From positions 51,798,749 to 51,862,748 of the forward strand of contig CM059193.1 in assembly GCA_030323885.1 (NCBI GenBank): a DNA stretch of 64,000 nucleotides, in the 5' to 3' direction. Position 1 is the first letter of the stretch; each line of letters opens with the position of its first letter. The notes under the pieces were generated by a model. That model had not been told where the DNA came from. It worked only from the letters and a program-made list of their open reading frames with translations, and made no database searches. Source of the DNA: Branchipolynoe longqiensis (taxonomy: Eukaryota; Annelida; Polychaeta; Phyllodocida; Polynoidae). The translations under genes were made by a program, and so were the position numbers. Positions 22,736 to 34,689 of the stretch are shown here, piece by piece.

Positions 22736-23576
22736 TTCAATCCTATCCGTGTATGTTGCATTTCACCTGGGAAGAGGAGTTCAAGTCACTACACCGCCAT
22801 TGGACCAATAATTGAAAGGAACATAATTTTATTATAGACCTGCTATGTTTCATAGCAACACCTCAGCTCACCGCAAAACCCAATATCCTGACCGTTTCCT
22901 GCCCGCCCCGCCTCTGCCCCCGCACGTTACTAACACGGCGTGTAAACACCATCTCCTATTGCCAGACTGCGAAATGTCATACTTGTCGATCGCCTCAACA
23001 GGGCCGGAGCTAGGAATTTGTGTTTTGTGGATTCAGATTTGAATTTGGGTGCGAATAAATTCTTTGAATGAACGAGTGGTGAAGGCGGAATTCACTAAGG
23101 AGGTCTGGGGGTGTGACACCCGACCCCCCCCCCCCCCCCACACACACACACACACACTCCCCACCCCCATCCGTGGGAAGTTTTGAAATCTAATAACTCT
23201 GAAATGGCATTTCCAGCAATTTGAGTTTTTTTTAGGCGGGAGAACTTTCCCGTTTCCCCGCTAGCTACAGCCCAGTCCATCGCTACCTGCACCGTACATT
23301 ATTTACATAGCCCGACTGTAGGGAACTCATATCACACGGGAACAAACCACGTTATGTAGCCGTGCAATGGATGGAACATCAGATTCTGAGAGTAGAATCA
23401 ACAAAATCTTTAAAGTAAGAAAAAGAGGCGTTGGGGTGGGGATAAGCCTCACTGATGAGTTCAGACGCGCACGGACCACCGGAGGGAACACAGAGCTCCT
23501 ACACCGACACAAACACCGATCAGCCCCTCCCCCCCCCCCCCCTCCGCCTGCCACCCTGACTCAGGGGTGACCCCTC

Positions 23577-24110
23577 AGCCAGTGGCACCAACCAGCCTTG
23601 GCCACCACCAGCTCACCACCACTGAGCACCTTACCATCACCTTGACCGCTACCACAAAAACAACCACTGAACACCACCACTTAACACCATCATCACCACC
23701 ACTGAACACAACCACTGAACACAACCATTTAACATCATCAACACCACCACCACCACCAAACACCATCACCATCTTCACCACCACTAAACACCATCATCAC
23801 CTCCACTGAACACCACCACCACCAAACACCATCACCATCATCACCACCACTGAACACTACCACCACCACTGCTGAACATCACCATCACTGAACACCATCA
23901 TCACCACCACTAACACCGTCATCATCACCACTAACAGTAACACCATCATCACAACCACTGAACACTGCTGAACATGATCATCACCACCACAGAACATCAT
24001 CACCACCGCTGAACACTATCACCACCACCACCTTTGAACACCACTAAACACCATCAACACCACCACTTAACACCAATACCACCAGCCACACACACCTACT
24101 ACCTCCACTT
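23577..24110. repeat. CAC-rich imperfect simple repeat
   Basis: CACCACCACTGAACACC-type words over more than 500 bp, probably in the 5' region of LINE-A. Open frames here are artefacts (His/Thr-rich). Confidence 0.8.
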
Positions 24111-24306
24111 CTCCTCCAATGTCCCCCTCCCCCCACACTAAGCCTTACTATCTCACCCACTCTGCACTCTAAATCTATCCCCTTCAATCCCACCCCCCTC
24201 TCACCTCCCTCCCCACACCTCACTTCTCCCATTACTTATCTCCCCATCTCTAACTCTCACCACTCCCCCTCCTCACTCACCAGTTCCCTTCCCTCCGGTC
24301 ACTCCC

Positions 24307-25753
24307 TTGGCCAACAAGAGTAATTGCTGCATGTCTACCATGTCTGGGATGAAGCCTCTTCCTTGGCCTGACACCACAGGAGTCACCACCCGTTCCTCGA
24401 CCAGAGTTCTCCACACCCTTTCCAATTCCACAACTCCTGCTATTACTAACTGTAACTCTAACCTCACTGACGCTTCTGATTCCACACCTGCGACTCCGAT
24501 TCTGCCACATGACAAGGACTTCACCTCCTCCACCAACCCAAACTCCCCTTATGATGCAGATACCACTGTCCCCACCACTCCTACGAAGGAGCACTATGTC
24601 ACCAGGCACCATTGGAGCCCCAAGTCTAACCTCACCGACCCCAGCTGTGTCACTCCACCAACCAGTGGACCCAGCAGCCTAGTGGTGCCACCTCACAGCC
24701 CCTCTTCTGTCAGGCGCATTCCACGAAGCCCCCCACACCACCTTGGAAGATCGTCAACCCCACTCCACACCCAGTCGCCATCGCCTCTTCATCCAGCCTC
24801 CCCACCACCACAATCACCTCCTTTTCCATGCACAAGAACAACGATACCATCACCAACAGGTCAGTCTCCCCACCCCATGAGCCCACGCTCACCGAACCTG
24901 ACAAGGACCCCAATTCCAGCGACGACGAGTCCGATGACACAAGCCCAGCAGCCACGGCCCAACCAGTCCCCCACTCCAAAGACCCCACTGAGGCGGAGAC
25001 TTGGTCCAAGCTAGTTCGAAAGAACAAACACAAGAGGCCCACCACCACTACACCTCCACGCACTGAGTACCCAAGAGGTTCCTCGCCCTATTCCTCTTCA
25101 ATGGCTAGGTAGAGGACACGCTGAAGGAACTCGACAAGTTTGATCGCACTCATGGCACTACCCTTCTCTCCCTGGATAAATATCCTGACCACCTCGTCAC
25201 TGGTGCCAAGACACAGGTTTCCCTCGACAGGCTCTGAGCCTCATCAACGTTTATGGAGAGGTGTGGATTGGCCAAGACACACCACTATGTCATCTCCGAC
25301 CTCCACCCATGCATAAACCCCGCAGACCTGATCGGACGACATTCCATTGTCAGCGCCTCCCGGATAAAGAAGGGAGACATTGCCACTTACTGTCCCAATG
25401 TCTTCACTGACCATCAAATAGACACCACTTCCCAACTCGACTGTGGAGCCTACAGACTACTACGAATCGTCACTCCCCACCTTAGACCAACCTTTTGCAC
25501 CACCTGCCAACAATACGGCCATTACAAGCATGAATGCAAAGCCACTGCCGCCGTCTGTGCATGCTATGCTGCCCCGGGACACATTGCCGCTAAGTGTGAG
25601 ACACCTGTCAGGTGCTCTGCCTGCAAAGGAAATCACAATGCCAAGAGTACAGACTGCCCCATGCGCATCCAGCTGTGGAAGCGGCTAAACCCACCTCTAC
25701 TAATCCCACCCCGATATTCCTCCGCATTCTTAATGCATCATTTTTCACCATAA
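24307..25753 (+). pseudogene. LINE-A ORF1 with three CCHC zinc knuckles
   Basis: The N-terminal part (24307-25014) is Pro/Ser/Thr-rich and low complexity. The frame then shifts (acidic SSDDESDD and WSKLVRKNKH segment to about 25112), passes a stop, and resumes to 25753. The end carries three knuckles: CTTCQQYGHYKHEC, a degenerate CACYAAPGHIAAKC (one cysteine out of place) and CSACKGNHNAKSTDC. This is the RNA-binding, gag-like ORF1 of I/Jockey-type LINEs. At least one frameshift and two stops are present. Confidence 0.85.
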
Positions 25754-25887
25754 CACCCAGAATCTCTGTTTAGGCCCTAGCCTTCAGCTTAATTAGCTGG
25801 CTCCAAGTCGACTCCAACCTCGAGCACCTCCTTCCGCATGTCCCAAAAGACCTGCCAGCTTCCTTTTGTGCGCCCTGACAGCCCAAA

Positions 25888-27046
25888 ATGGGGGTACACA
25901 ATAATGCCGCCACCAGCCTGCACTCCCATCCTCGTCCCACTAACAACTCCTTAACCATTCTATCCTGGAACTGTGCCGGACTGAAATCCAAGATAGCTCT
26001 TCTTGGCAACACCTTAAAGAGAGGGAAAATTGATGTCGCACTTCTCCAAGAAACCTTCCTCATCGATCCACCCCATATCAAAGGCTACACCACATACCAC
26101 ATCCCCACAATAAGATGTGCAGCAGCAGGGAGACCCTCACGAAGAACCACCACTTTCATAAGCAACCACATCCACTCCACCCAGATCCCACCCAACAGAT
26201 TCAACCCTCATGCTGACACCCTTCACATACGTCTCCACCTAGCACACTCCATCATGGATGTATACAACATTTACAACCCTGTCAACACTACTTATACTCT
26301 AAACGATATCTTCCAGGCCCTTGTCAATGGCACTGATCACCAAGTTGTCATGGGAGTCAACCACCACTCCTCCTGGTGATGCAACAACATCAATTGCCCT
26401 TGAGGCTGTGACCTCCTAGCAGAGATCCTCGACTCAACATCCCATTCTATCCTCAACGATGTCTCGCCTACCTACAGAGTGAACACATCGATCGATCTCT
26501 GCATCACTGACTCCTGCCTTGCAGCCACAGCTTCCTGGGAGCTCACAACACTATACTCAGACCACCACGCAGCTCTCCTCCACACCAATGCACCCAAAGT
26601 CACATATCCCCCACCATCACCCAGATTCAACCTAAACCATGCAGAGTGGGCAACCTTCAACCTTCGTCTAAAAAACTTAATAGATCTGAACGCACCGACC
26701 ACATGTGATGAGTTCACCACACTCACTTACCAAGCAATGACAGACACCATATAGCAAACCTGTAACCACACTGGCCGCACCACCTCTAATGGAATGCGAA
26801 GAACAAAGAGATTCTGCAACAAGCTCCTCTACAAGCTCCGCACAAACCTCAACCGAGGCACTGAGAATCTCATTAAAATAGCCACCAGTTGGGCCAAAGA
26901 TGTTGAGCTTGCCGAATCGGAGAGGAAGTGGAAACTCTGGTGCAACAAAATAAACTCTCACTCCACCTCCAGACTACTCTGGCGCCAACTGAACAGCATC
27001 CAGGGGAGATTCGCCACTCCCCCACTTTACCCACACCCTGGCCAAC
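25888..27046 (+). pseudogene. LINE-A ORF2, endonuclease and linker part
   Basis: An APE-type endonuclease starts with LTILSWNCAGLKSK and has the catalytic LLQET. The frame is broken by stops at about 26380, resumes at 26479 (SIDLCITDS, then YSDHHAALLH with the catalytic SDHH-like motif), and enters the linker (MRRTKRFCNKLLYKL, SRLLWRQLNSIQG) before the nested element. The GDFN-like motif is corrupted (VMGVNHHSSW). It would have nicked target DNA for target-primed reverse transcription. Confidence 0.85.
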
Positions 27047-27306
27047 TTTTTTCTTATAGTTGGTGTTTGTGGTTAGGAAATCTATGTTAGTTTTTTTTGT
27101 TTTTTCTTGACAATTGTTTTCCTTCTACTCTTATCCCTAGACTAGCCTACTCTATTTACATATTATAGGCTTGTACGCAATAGATGGCTGATATGTGTTT
27201 GGTACGTGGTTTTGTTGACATCTGCTTAGTTTTTTGGCCTGGGCACATCCCAAGAGCTGTCCAGCTGGCGGGCCATGACATATCACATGCCCCACTTGGT
27301 CACAGT

Positions 27307-28565
27307 TCAGGTGTGGTTTCCGGGTTTTACCTTGCACAGATATTTTGTGTATGTTTTTAGGTCAGGAATTTGTCTTTCCTTGACCCTTTGGGCATTCCAG
27401 ACTTTGGCAGCCATTTCTAGTGTACTTCTTTCATGTGCTTTGATGTGGCTTCTGGTGTGTGTTAGTATTGGTGCAATGTTTGCTCTGGTGTTCCTTTGTG
27501 GCTGGGTTAGGTACCTTTTTTCTTGACTATACCCAAATGCCAGTGTTTTTAGGTGTATTACTCTCCTGTTCTTTAATAATTTAACTTAGTTATTTTTGTG
27601 GATGTCATAGGTTGGGTGTAGTTTTTCAACCTTAAGACAGGTCTTTAGGGCTCTGTTTTGCAATATTTGCAGTTTTTTTAGCATGCCATCCTCATAGTCA
27701 AAGTAGCGGAGCACCAATCCCTTAAAGACTTTTGCTGACATTTCTTGGGCCATGTAGTTTCTTGGCTTTGCAAATAACCATAGTTTGTGGTTTATTTTTT
27801 GGATGATTGTTGTTATATATAGGTGGTAGTTTAGCTGGCTGTCCAGCTCTAGGCCTAGGTATTTAGTCTTCTCTATTGTTTTTAGGGAATAGCAGATTTA
27901 CATTTTTCCAGAATTTATTTGTGTTGCTTCCCCAGTCCTGGTCTTGCTTTATTATGTATTTCATTTTTGCTGTTTTTACTACTTTGAGTGAACTTTTTCT
28001 GGCTGTTTTATAGGCTATTTTGTTGCCTAGGTTGTTGGTGCGTTTTGCAGTGTCACCCAGTTTTCTCTTAGTAGTGATTAGTGCTAGCAGTTTACTGTCT
28101 ATCCAGGGTTTTTGATTTTTTTGTTTTTTTAATTTCTTTATGGGACACATTTCATCTAACAATGTTTTTATTTCTGTTATGATGTTGTTCCAGTAGGTGT
28201 TAACATCGTCTCTGTTTTTAGTGATGTTGTTTATGTTTTGTTTCAGGTGCTTTTTCAGTTTTTCCACTGAGTAGTTTTTTAGGGGTCTGCCCATCTTGTA
28301 TTCGTAGTGGTTTATGTTTTTGAGTTTTTTCCTGGTTACATATACTAGCTCGTGATCACTTATGCCCCAGCTCCCAGTGCCCCATTTTGAGGCATGGTTA
28401 GTGTTGGTTAGTATTAGATTGATTGTTGTGTTGTTGTTTAGCCTGGTGCTTTCAGTTATTAGTTGCTGTAGGTCTAGGATTTTTATGGTGGTTTGTAACA
28501 TTAGTTTGTTTTTGTCGTTGCTGTTCTAGTTTATATTGAAATCCCCGAGTAAAAAGATTTCAGCA
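27307..28565 (-). pseudogene. LINE-B ORF2 remnant: endonuclease end joined to RT thumb
   Basis: It begins at the endonuclease GDFN motif (LLGDFNIN followed by a stop), continues through the catalytic GISDHELVYVTRK and a Lys-rich linker to FWKNVNLLFPKNN (28501-27863). The next frame then starts directly with KYLGLELDSQLN, the segment that follows the palm in LINE RTs, and runs to about 27307 (KVWNAQRVKERQIPDLKTY). The whole fingers-palm region including the YADD box is missing, so this copy could not make an active RT. Confidence 0.8.
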
Positions 28566-29304
28566 TTTGTTGTTTTTCATACTGTATTTATGCTTTTGTC
28601 TAGAGCTTCGAGGAACACATCTATGTCTCCTGATATTGGTCTATAGAGGCTCGCTATGGCTATGTTCGCCTGCTTCTCATTTATTAGGCACCATAGTAGT
28701 TCAGTGTGTTCATTTCAGGGGTTTGCTGCTTTCAGAGCCTCAGAATCTAGGTCTTTGGTGGTTTTGCAATATTTGGCAACACCTCCTCCTTTTTTTGTTT
28801 GATTTCTTATATTATTGTGTTGTCTATCATTACATACAAGTCTATATCAATCAATGTTGAGGATCTTGTTTTGGTGTTTGTCAGTAAACTATGTTTCTGA
28901 CAGTGTTAGTACATCAAGATCTTCATTTTTTAGATGTATTTTTACAAGGTCTATTTTATTGGATGCACTCTAGCAGTTTAGGTGGGCAAAGTGTGTGCCC
29001 CTCCCCAGCTTGCATTCAATTTCTTCTACCATTTAAGTGTTAGCGGGTGTCGGAATGCGGGAGTTTTAATTTTTAATTTAATTTTGTGTTGGTGCATGGA
29101 GCCTCTTTGTTGGTATGTAATCATATTCATAGGTTATTTTTGCTTCTTAATTATTATTATTACTTATCACCGTATATGCGGAGGATGGTGCATGTATTAC
29201 GATGTGTGTTAGCTCATTTATGATTTTACATATGCGATAACAATTTTTGTTAGTGGATTTTATGGTAAGTTTGTGATAATCATGGTTTTGAAGCCCTGGT
29301 GGTC

Positions 29305-29967
29305 TTATTCACAGTTTTCAGTGATGCTTTTTTCTATCCTGGATATGACGTATTGGGCATATTTTTCATTGTAGTGAATGCCATCCGTCATACTGATTCC
29401 GTACCGTGCCGAACACCTCCCATGCCTCGTCTTGTGTATGTAGTTAGCATACCTTGGTATGGCTATGCCTCTGTTCCGGCTATTATTATTTAGGTGGCGT
29501 ACGAAGGCATTCAGCTCCGGTATGCATTCATCTACCAGCTTTTGATAGTTTTGGTGGTTTTGATTTCCGCTGCGGCCACAGTGTGTCTCCATGTCCATGC
29601 CCACGAGCTCACATATTACTAGTAGTTTTGTTACTTGGCTGAGTGTTTTGTGTGAGTGTGTGTACTCATTTTTCATGTACTCTATGAGTGTTGTTTTATC
29701 TTTAAACACTGGTTTCAGGTCCCTGCAGCCTATTTTTGTTGTTAGGTCACAAATCCCTGCCATCAGGTATATTTGTGCCCGTGGAGTGGATTTGATATAT
29801 TTCCTGTGCACAGTGTTTGCTATCATGGTGATGGTCGCCCCTGCCACTGACTGAACTTTGACTTTGTGATCCAGTGTGCTGTGGTGTTTGTCCTCCAGGT
29901 GCTGGGTTAATGCCCTTGCTCTTGAGTCTCCACTGATCACAATTATTTTATTCATAGTGGTGTCCAT
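29305..29967 (-). CDS. LINE-B SGNH-hydrolase (esterase) domain of ORF1
   Basis: An intact 220-residue frame. The SGNH blocks are visible: GDS with Ser15 as nucleophile (IIVISGDSRARAL), an Asp74-containing LMAGICDLTT that takes the place of the GxND block, and the terminal Asp195-x-x-His198 in TDGIHYNEKYAQYV. Family knowledge: such esterase domains are found in ORF1 of CR1-like LINEs and are thought to act on lipids or membranes, but their role in retrotransposition is unsettled. It is the only undamaged ORF of the element. Confidence 0.8.
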   Translation of the reverse strand: MDTTMNKIIVISGDSRARALTQHLEDKHHSTLDHKVKVQSVAGATITMIANTVHRKYIKSTPRAQIYLMAGICDLTTKIGCRDLKPVFKDKTTLIEYMKNEYTHSHKTLSQVTKLLVICELVGMDMETHCGRSGNQNHQNYQKLVDECIPELNAFVRHLNNNSRNRGIAIPRYANYIHKTRHGRCSARYGISMTDGIHYNEKYAQYVISRIEKSITENCE

Positions 29968-30212
29968 TTGCTTTAGTGACCCGCTACTAATTCCATCTTG
30001 TCATCCTAATTTGCAGCTGTTGGTTGTGTTTTGAATGAGGCTTCTGCGGAAGTGCAGCTTTGCTCTTCGCTCCTCCTTCTATCCGTGCATGTCTGCGTAT
30101 TCGCATATCTCAGTAGTGCATTGTTAATTATTATGTTATTTTGCTGTTTTGCTTGCTTGGGTTTACTGTGTCTATTTTCTATTTTTGTTATTTTGCTTAT
30201 TAATTTTGGTTT

Positions 30213-30974
30213 CTACTCATTGGCATTTGTGAGCCTTACCTTGAATTTTTGTAGGATTTCTCCCATTCTATTCTTGTATCCCTTTTTGACTGATTCTCCT
30301 TCACTGGCACTGTCCAGGAACCTGCCTGAGCCCCAGTATGGGCACTTTGTGCACTCTCTGAATGCTATGCTTGGAGCATTGATTAATTTTTTCTTTAATT
30401 TCTCATTTTTAGTGAATATCGCACAGACGATGTCTTCCAGGACTATTTCGTTGGTTTTACACCATTCCAGTGATCTCCATATTTTCTTGGCCATTGCCTT
30501 TATTGGGTATGGATTCTCTGCATTGTCTATCAGCCTCATTAGGTCATGTTTTTCATGAAATTTGGCCATGATAGAGCAGTACTATTGTTCGGCCGATGTG
30601 TATTTCTTTCCATCTTTGCCTGTGATTTTGCATGTGTATAGGTTGCTGGAGGGGGAGTTGTGCCCTTGGAAGGATACACCCCAGGCATGCTTCCTGGTTG
30701 CTGCTTTTTCTGGGGTGATTTCTTCTATTTCTATTTTTTCGAACTCGTTGGGTGTGTACATCTTCCCGTTTATCTCGATATTGCACCCTCTCATCTTGAC
30801 CATTTCTATTTTATCATTTTTGCTTTTGTTTTCAATGGCCAGTGTGTACATTTGTTGTACTGTCTTTTCACTCAGCATTTCTGCTTCTGTCCTGATTGGC
30901 CTGATTGACACTTTGTTATAGTCTTTTTTGGTTTGTAAAATTTTATTTTTTTGGAAGAGTTCTTTTCTCTGCAA
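30213..30974 (-). pseudogene. LINE-B ORF1 N-terminal region
   Basis: Two frames (30974-30582 and 30569-30213) are separated by a stop. The first is Lys/Glu-rich and probably coiled-coil (EAEMLSEKTVQQMYTLAIEN). The second has a conserved-looking CTKCPYWGSGRF segment that may be a small metal- or nucleic-acid-binding unit. I know no named domain for it. It probably forms the assembly or RNA-binding half of ORF1, upstream of the esterase. Confidence 0.55.
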
Positions 30975-31034
30975 TTCTTTTTCTAGTTGGAGTCTGATGC
31001 TCCTTGGCCTATCTAGTTTTTTGTTGTTGTTCTG

Positions 31035-33610
31035 TACGGGTGCCCCTCACGCCCACCAACAAGCGCTCACCAGGAACTCCGCTTGGAGAGCTGACCTCAT
31101 AGACATATCAATAGCCACAACATCCACCCATAATTTTGAAAACCACTTGACCAGGGCTGAGCTCGACCACGCCCTAGGCACCACCACAAAGACAACCCCA
31201 GGAGCCGAAGGAGTCCCTAACACTGCGTGGACCAAGTTATCTGCCTCTAACAGGGAAACTCTCCTCCCCCTCCTCGACAATATCTTCTACAACGCGGACA
31301 TACCCCAATCTTGGAAGGATGCTGATATCATCCCCATCCCCAAGAAAACCCTGGGCGAAGTCAGACCCATCTCCCTTCACCGATCCCTCGGGAAAGTTAG
31401 TGAAAGAATCGTCCTCGCCCATCTCGGGATGGTCACAGAAGACCCCACCACTGGCCTACCAGAGGAGGTCATCGGCTACCAAGGAGGACGAGGCACACAG
31501 CATGCCATTGCCACCCTCATCGAGAGAGCATTTCCTATAGCCTTGGTAATGGACATGAGACAGCAACCATCTTCCTTGACCTCGAAAAGGCCCTTGAGCT
31601 TATCTACCACAATGTGGCACTGACATCCATGGCTGATCTTGGCATTGCCAGCCGGCCTCTTGCCTACGTCCAAAATTACCTCCATAACAGGCGAGCCAGG
31701 GTATGTGTCCAAGGCACCTCTTCTCCCTATCTCCAACTAAAAAGTGGCGTCCCCCAGGGTGCAGTGCTCAGCCCCCTCCTCTTCAATGCAGTGATGGCAT
31801 TTATCGTGAGGCGGCTTAAACAAGACCTAGCCACCCAGGAGATCACAGATACAACAATAGTCTGCTACGCAGATGACATCACCATCACCTGCTCCCATGC
31901 GATCAACGCACAGGATCAGGCTGAGCAGGTGCTCCTCCTGGTAGGAAACGCCTGCCGGGACCTTGGACTAAAAATCTCCCCCACCAAGACTATGATCATG
32001 CACATGTTCAGTGGTCAACCACTTCACCCCTTCTACCTAGATGGATCCCCTATCGAATGGGTCGCCACCTTCAACTCCTAGGTAACCCTCTAGACTGAGA
32101 CCTTAACACGAGAGCCCTCTACCTCCACCTGGCCACCAGAATGACCAACAGACTCCTCCTCATGAAGAGGATCTCCGGCTTCTCCAGGGGTGCCCCGGAT
32201 GGTGTACTCGCACTGTTCTACCCCCAGGCAGTCCGCTCCCTCTTCGACTACGCTGCGCCCACACTTGTGCTTGACAACCCCCAAACTCGACTACCCAAGA
32301 ACAAGATCTTCCTGAATGAGTTCTGGAAACTTGAGAACATCCAACACCGGGCTGCGAGGCTTCTCCTCTGTGTTCCCAGCACCACCAGGATTGAAATTCT
32401 CCTCCTTGAATCCGGCCTCCCTCCCCTCCACCTCCGAGGCAAACAACCCTCTCCTCATGCCTTTCATCAACAATCCACAGAGCTGTGGCCTACCTCCGAG
32501 ATGGGACCCGAGGTCACCTTCACACCCCCTACCACCTCAAGGATGTGATCAGCACCCTCAAGGACTCCCACAGACTCCACATTGCAGACTCTGCCCTGAG
32601 CCCTCACAAGCCACCATGGTTTTCTATTCCAGTGGAAACCCGAACCACCAACCTAGTTGCTACCAAGGTGGTTTACACCTCCCCAAAACTCCACTCCCTG
32701 GCTCTCGAGGCCATAACTCAGGCGAAGGTGGACTTCCCCCTCGCTAAGATGGTCTACACCGATGGCTCCCTTAACCCAACATCAGGTAGAGCCTGAGCCG
32801 GTATCTTCATCCCCTTCTCCAACACAAAGAACACCACCAGGGTCTCAGACATTGCTTCCACTCTCAATACCGAGCTCGCCGCCATTGACTTGGCCCTCGA
32901 AGACCTCCACAACTCAAGTGCTATCATCATTACTGACTCTCTGAATGCCATCAAAGAGATCGCCCGCCCAAATGCCTGACACTCCCTTGCCGACGTGATC
33001 CAGATAATAATCTTGACCAGATAACAGGCACACCTCAACACAGTCCTGCTATGGGTCCCCTCCCATATAGGACGCTATGGTGATGACCAGGCTGACTGTG
33101 CCGATCTAGCTGGTGCCAACCCAGCAGACGTTGAGACAGCCATCCCTCCCTCCATCACCAAACTGACCGCCACTGCTTCTCGAGCCACCACCAAACTCTG
33201 GGAATGTGCCACACAGAAGGAACAAGTACGGAACCCTTATTCAATAAGCTGGCTCTGGTATACCCTGGTCAGAACTAACTTCCCCCATCCAGTCGGCCTT
33301 CCTGCTTCTACCCAAGTTACTGTCAACTGCTTCAGGACTGGCTACCGCCGTTCGATTGATGTCCCCAACCTCCAGCGCTGTCCCTGCGGCACTAAGATCT
33401 TCAATGTGGCCCACATACTTGCCTCATCTGGCGCCGTTGACAGATCTGCCATCAGTGACTTCATGGACGACTCTGACCGCCAATAGGGCCACTCTGGCCA
33501 TCCTCTCCAGGATTTCCAAGTCATCCTGGAACGCACTTGCTCGCTTCTACTGCCAGAACGCATATATCATCAACGCTGTCGGTCGCCCAGACCCTGACAC
33601 CGAGGAGTAG
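31035..33610 (+). pseudogene. LINE-A ORF2, reverse transcriptase and RNase H part
   Basis: RT fingers (GAEGVPNTAWTKL, WKDADIIPIPK, RPISLHRSLGKV) run to about 31620. After a frameshift the palm continues (LKSGVPQGAVLSPLLFN, CYADDITITCS) to about 32080. The thumb (TNRLLLMKRISGFSRGAP) is at 32141-32400. RNase H from 32748 has all its acidic residues in order: VYTDGSL, NTELAAIDLAL, IITDSLNAI and WVPSHIGRYGDDQAD. In-frame stops lie at SGRA*, RPNA* and ILTR*. A C-terminal CPCGTKIFNVAHIL is the usual zinc-finger-like tail. Confidence 0.88.
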
Positions 33611-33784
33611 CAGGCCCCACCTCGATCCCATGCCTGACTTGACACCACTACCAACTAACCACTAATCTTCACTAACAACTAACAGGTAACCCCACCCACT
33701 GCCCAACTAATTCCATCCTCACTTCACTTCTTCTTCTGGCCTTGGCCAGACGTACTGTGCATACCAGTGAATTTGGAGGGACTG

Positions 33785-34036
33785 AAGTTTGGATCCTGGT
33801 CGAGTCAAACCAATGACTTACAAAATACGTACCTGTAGCTGCTTGGCGCTTGGTGTTATGAGGTCAGGACAGGGACTGGGCACACAGTGTCAGGATAATG
33901 TGACTGTGTGGGATATCAGGTCATGGTGCCGGTGGTCTGATTTCCCAGTGGGCAGCACTATAAAGTTACCATGAGTGCACGCTGTCACAAATCGGTGCAC
34001 GTCCTGATGTGGCCTAGGGTCTTACTGGGGCGTAAA
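33785..34036 (+). mobile_element. tRNA-derived SINE, box B onward
   Basis: TGGTCGAGTCAAACCAATGA, GTCAGGATAATGTGACTG, GGGATATCAGGTCATGGTG and CAGCACTATAAAGTTACCAT are in order. It starts next to the LINE-A 3' end. Confidence 0.8.
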
Positions 34037-34379
34037 CCTACACCAACCACCCAGCCTCCCTCGGCCCTCTCAGAGGACTGTGGTTGGGCTCTTAGGCTGC
34101 CTTTTTCCTTATTCCCCCCCCCCCCCCACCCCCCAGTTTCTCTGACCACTACCCATCGGAAGCCAACTCCCGACCACATGGGACCGCTTTCAGCAGTGCC
34201 CATACAGTGCTACAGATTTGCAGCCTTCAGCACACCACTGAAAACTCCCCAAAAACTGATGAGTTTCTCCCCGGAGGCGTGTCGGGTTCTCTATGGGATA
34301 GTTGGTTTGACACGACTGGCAATTGTGGAATTGAGCTTAGTGAGGCCTGTATGCAAAAGGAGAGGGTTTTAATGGCACC

Positions 34380-34391
34380 TGCGCATGCGCG
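34380..34391. promoter_or_regulatory. NRF1-like site
   Basis: TGCGCATGCGCG fits the palindromic NRF1 consensus exactly, and an ETS-like TTTCCGG follows 5-10 bases later (about 34398). These pair in many CpG-type promoters. No exon is evident downstream, although the minisatellite-free block 34330-34450 is GC-rich. Confidence 0.3.
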
Positions 34392-34551
34392 GAGGGAGTT
34401 TCCGGGGTCGCGTAGGAAGAAGGCACGGACAGAGGAGGTGGGAAGGGGTTAACGATGAAAAGCACTGAGCCTTCTTTTCCCTGATCCCCTGGTTCCCTCA
34501 TTACTGACCTCTTCTGTAATAACCAGACTGAGGTGAGCGGCCGCTTCCCAT

Positions 34552-34680
34552 TTTAGTAGGTCGTGGGATTTGAATCCACAGGTTCGAATCCCGGCAGAGT
34601 CAAACAGTTATTTAAAAGTTTATACTTCTGGCTACCTAGCCTGCCGTTTGGCATTACTAGGACAGGGTCAGGAGCAGTGG
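34552..34680 (+). mobile_element. SINE fragment, head and joint
   Basis: GGTCGTGGGATTTGAATCC, box B GGTTCGAATCCC, GCAGAGTCAAACAG and CTAGCCTGCCGTTTGGCATT are present; the rest of the tail is missing. Confidence 0.65.
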
Positions 34681-34689
34681 AATGAGGAA

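Larger units (their letters stand above)
27047..31034 (-). mobile_element. LINE-B: esterase-ORF1 LINE nested in LINE-A, RT core deleted
   Basis: The minus-strand order is: basic ORF1 region (30974-30213), SGNH-hydrolase ORF1 domain (29967-29305), APE endonuclease remnant (GDFN at about 28555), linker (28501-27863) and RT thumb (27870-27307). The A-rich 3' end abuts LINE-A at 27047. LINE-A coding resumes at about 31035 (APHAHQQALTRNSAWRADL). I found no clear target duplication. An ORF1 esterase occurs in CR1/L2-group LINEs, which is the probable group. Confidence 0.85.
23575..33740 (+). mobile_element. LINE-A: RNase H-bearing non-LTR retrotransposon, split by another LINE
   Basis: It has a zinc-knuckle ORF1, an APE endonuclease, a reverse transcriptase with YADD and an RNase H domain in one plus-strand order; an RNase H after the RT points to the I/Jockey-related superfamily. 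It is interrupted at 27046/31035 by about 4 kb in the opposite orientation. Stops and frameshifts throughout mark it as dead. The 5' region (23575-24110) is an imperfect CAC-rich repeat. The 3' end is diffuse, with no clear poly(A). Confidence 0.9.

Noticed and set aside
24307..25014. 235-codon Pro/Ser/Thr-rich ORF as a host gene
   Set aside because: It lies in order and strand directly upstream of the zinc-knuckle ORF1 and endonuclease of LINE-A, so it is the LINE ORF1 N-terminus.
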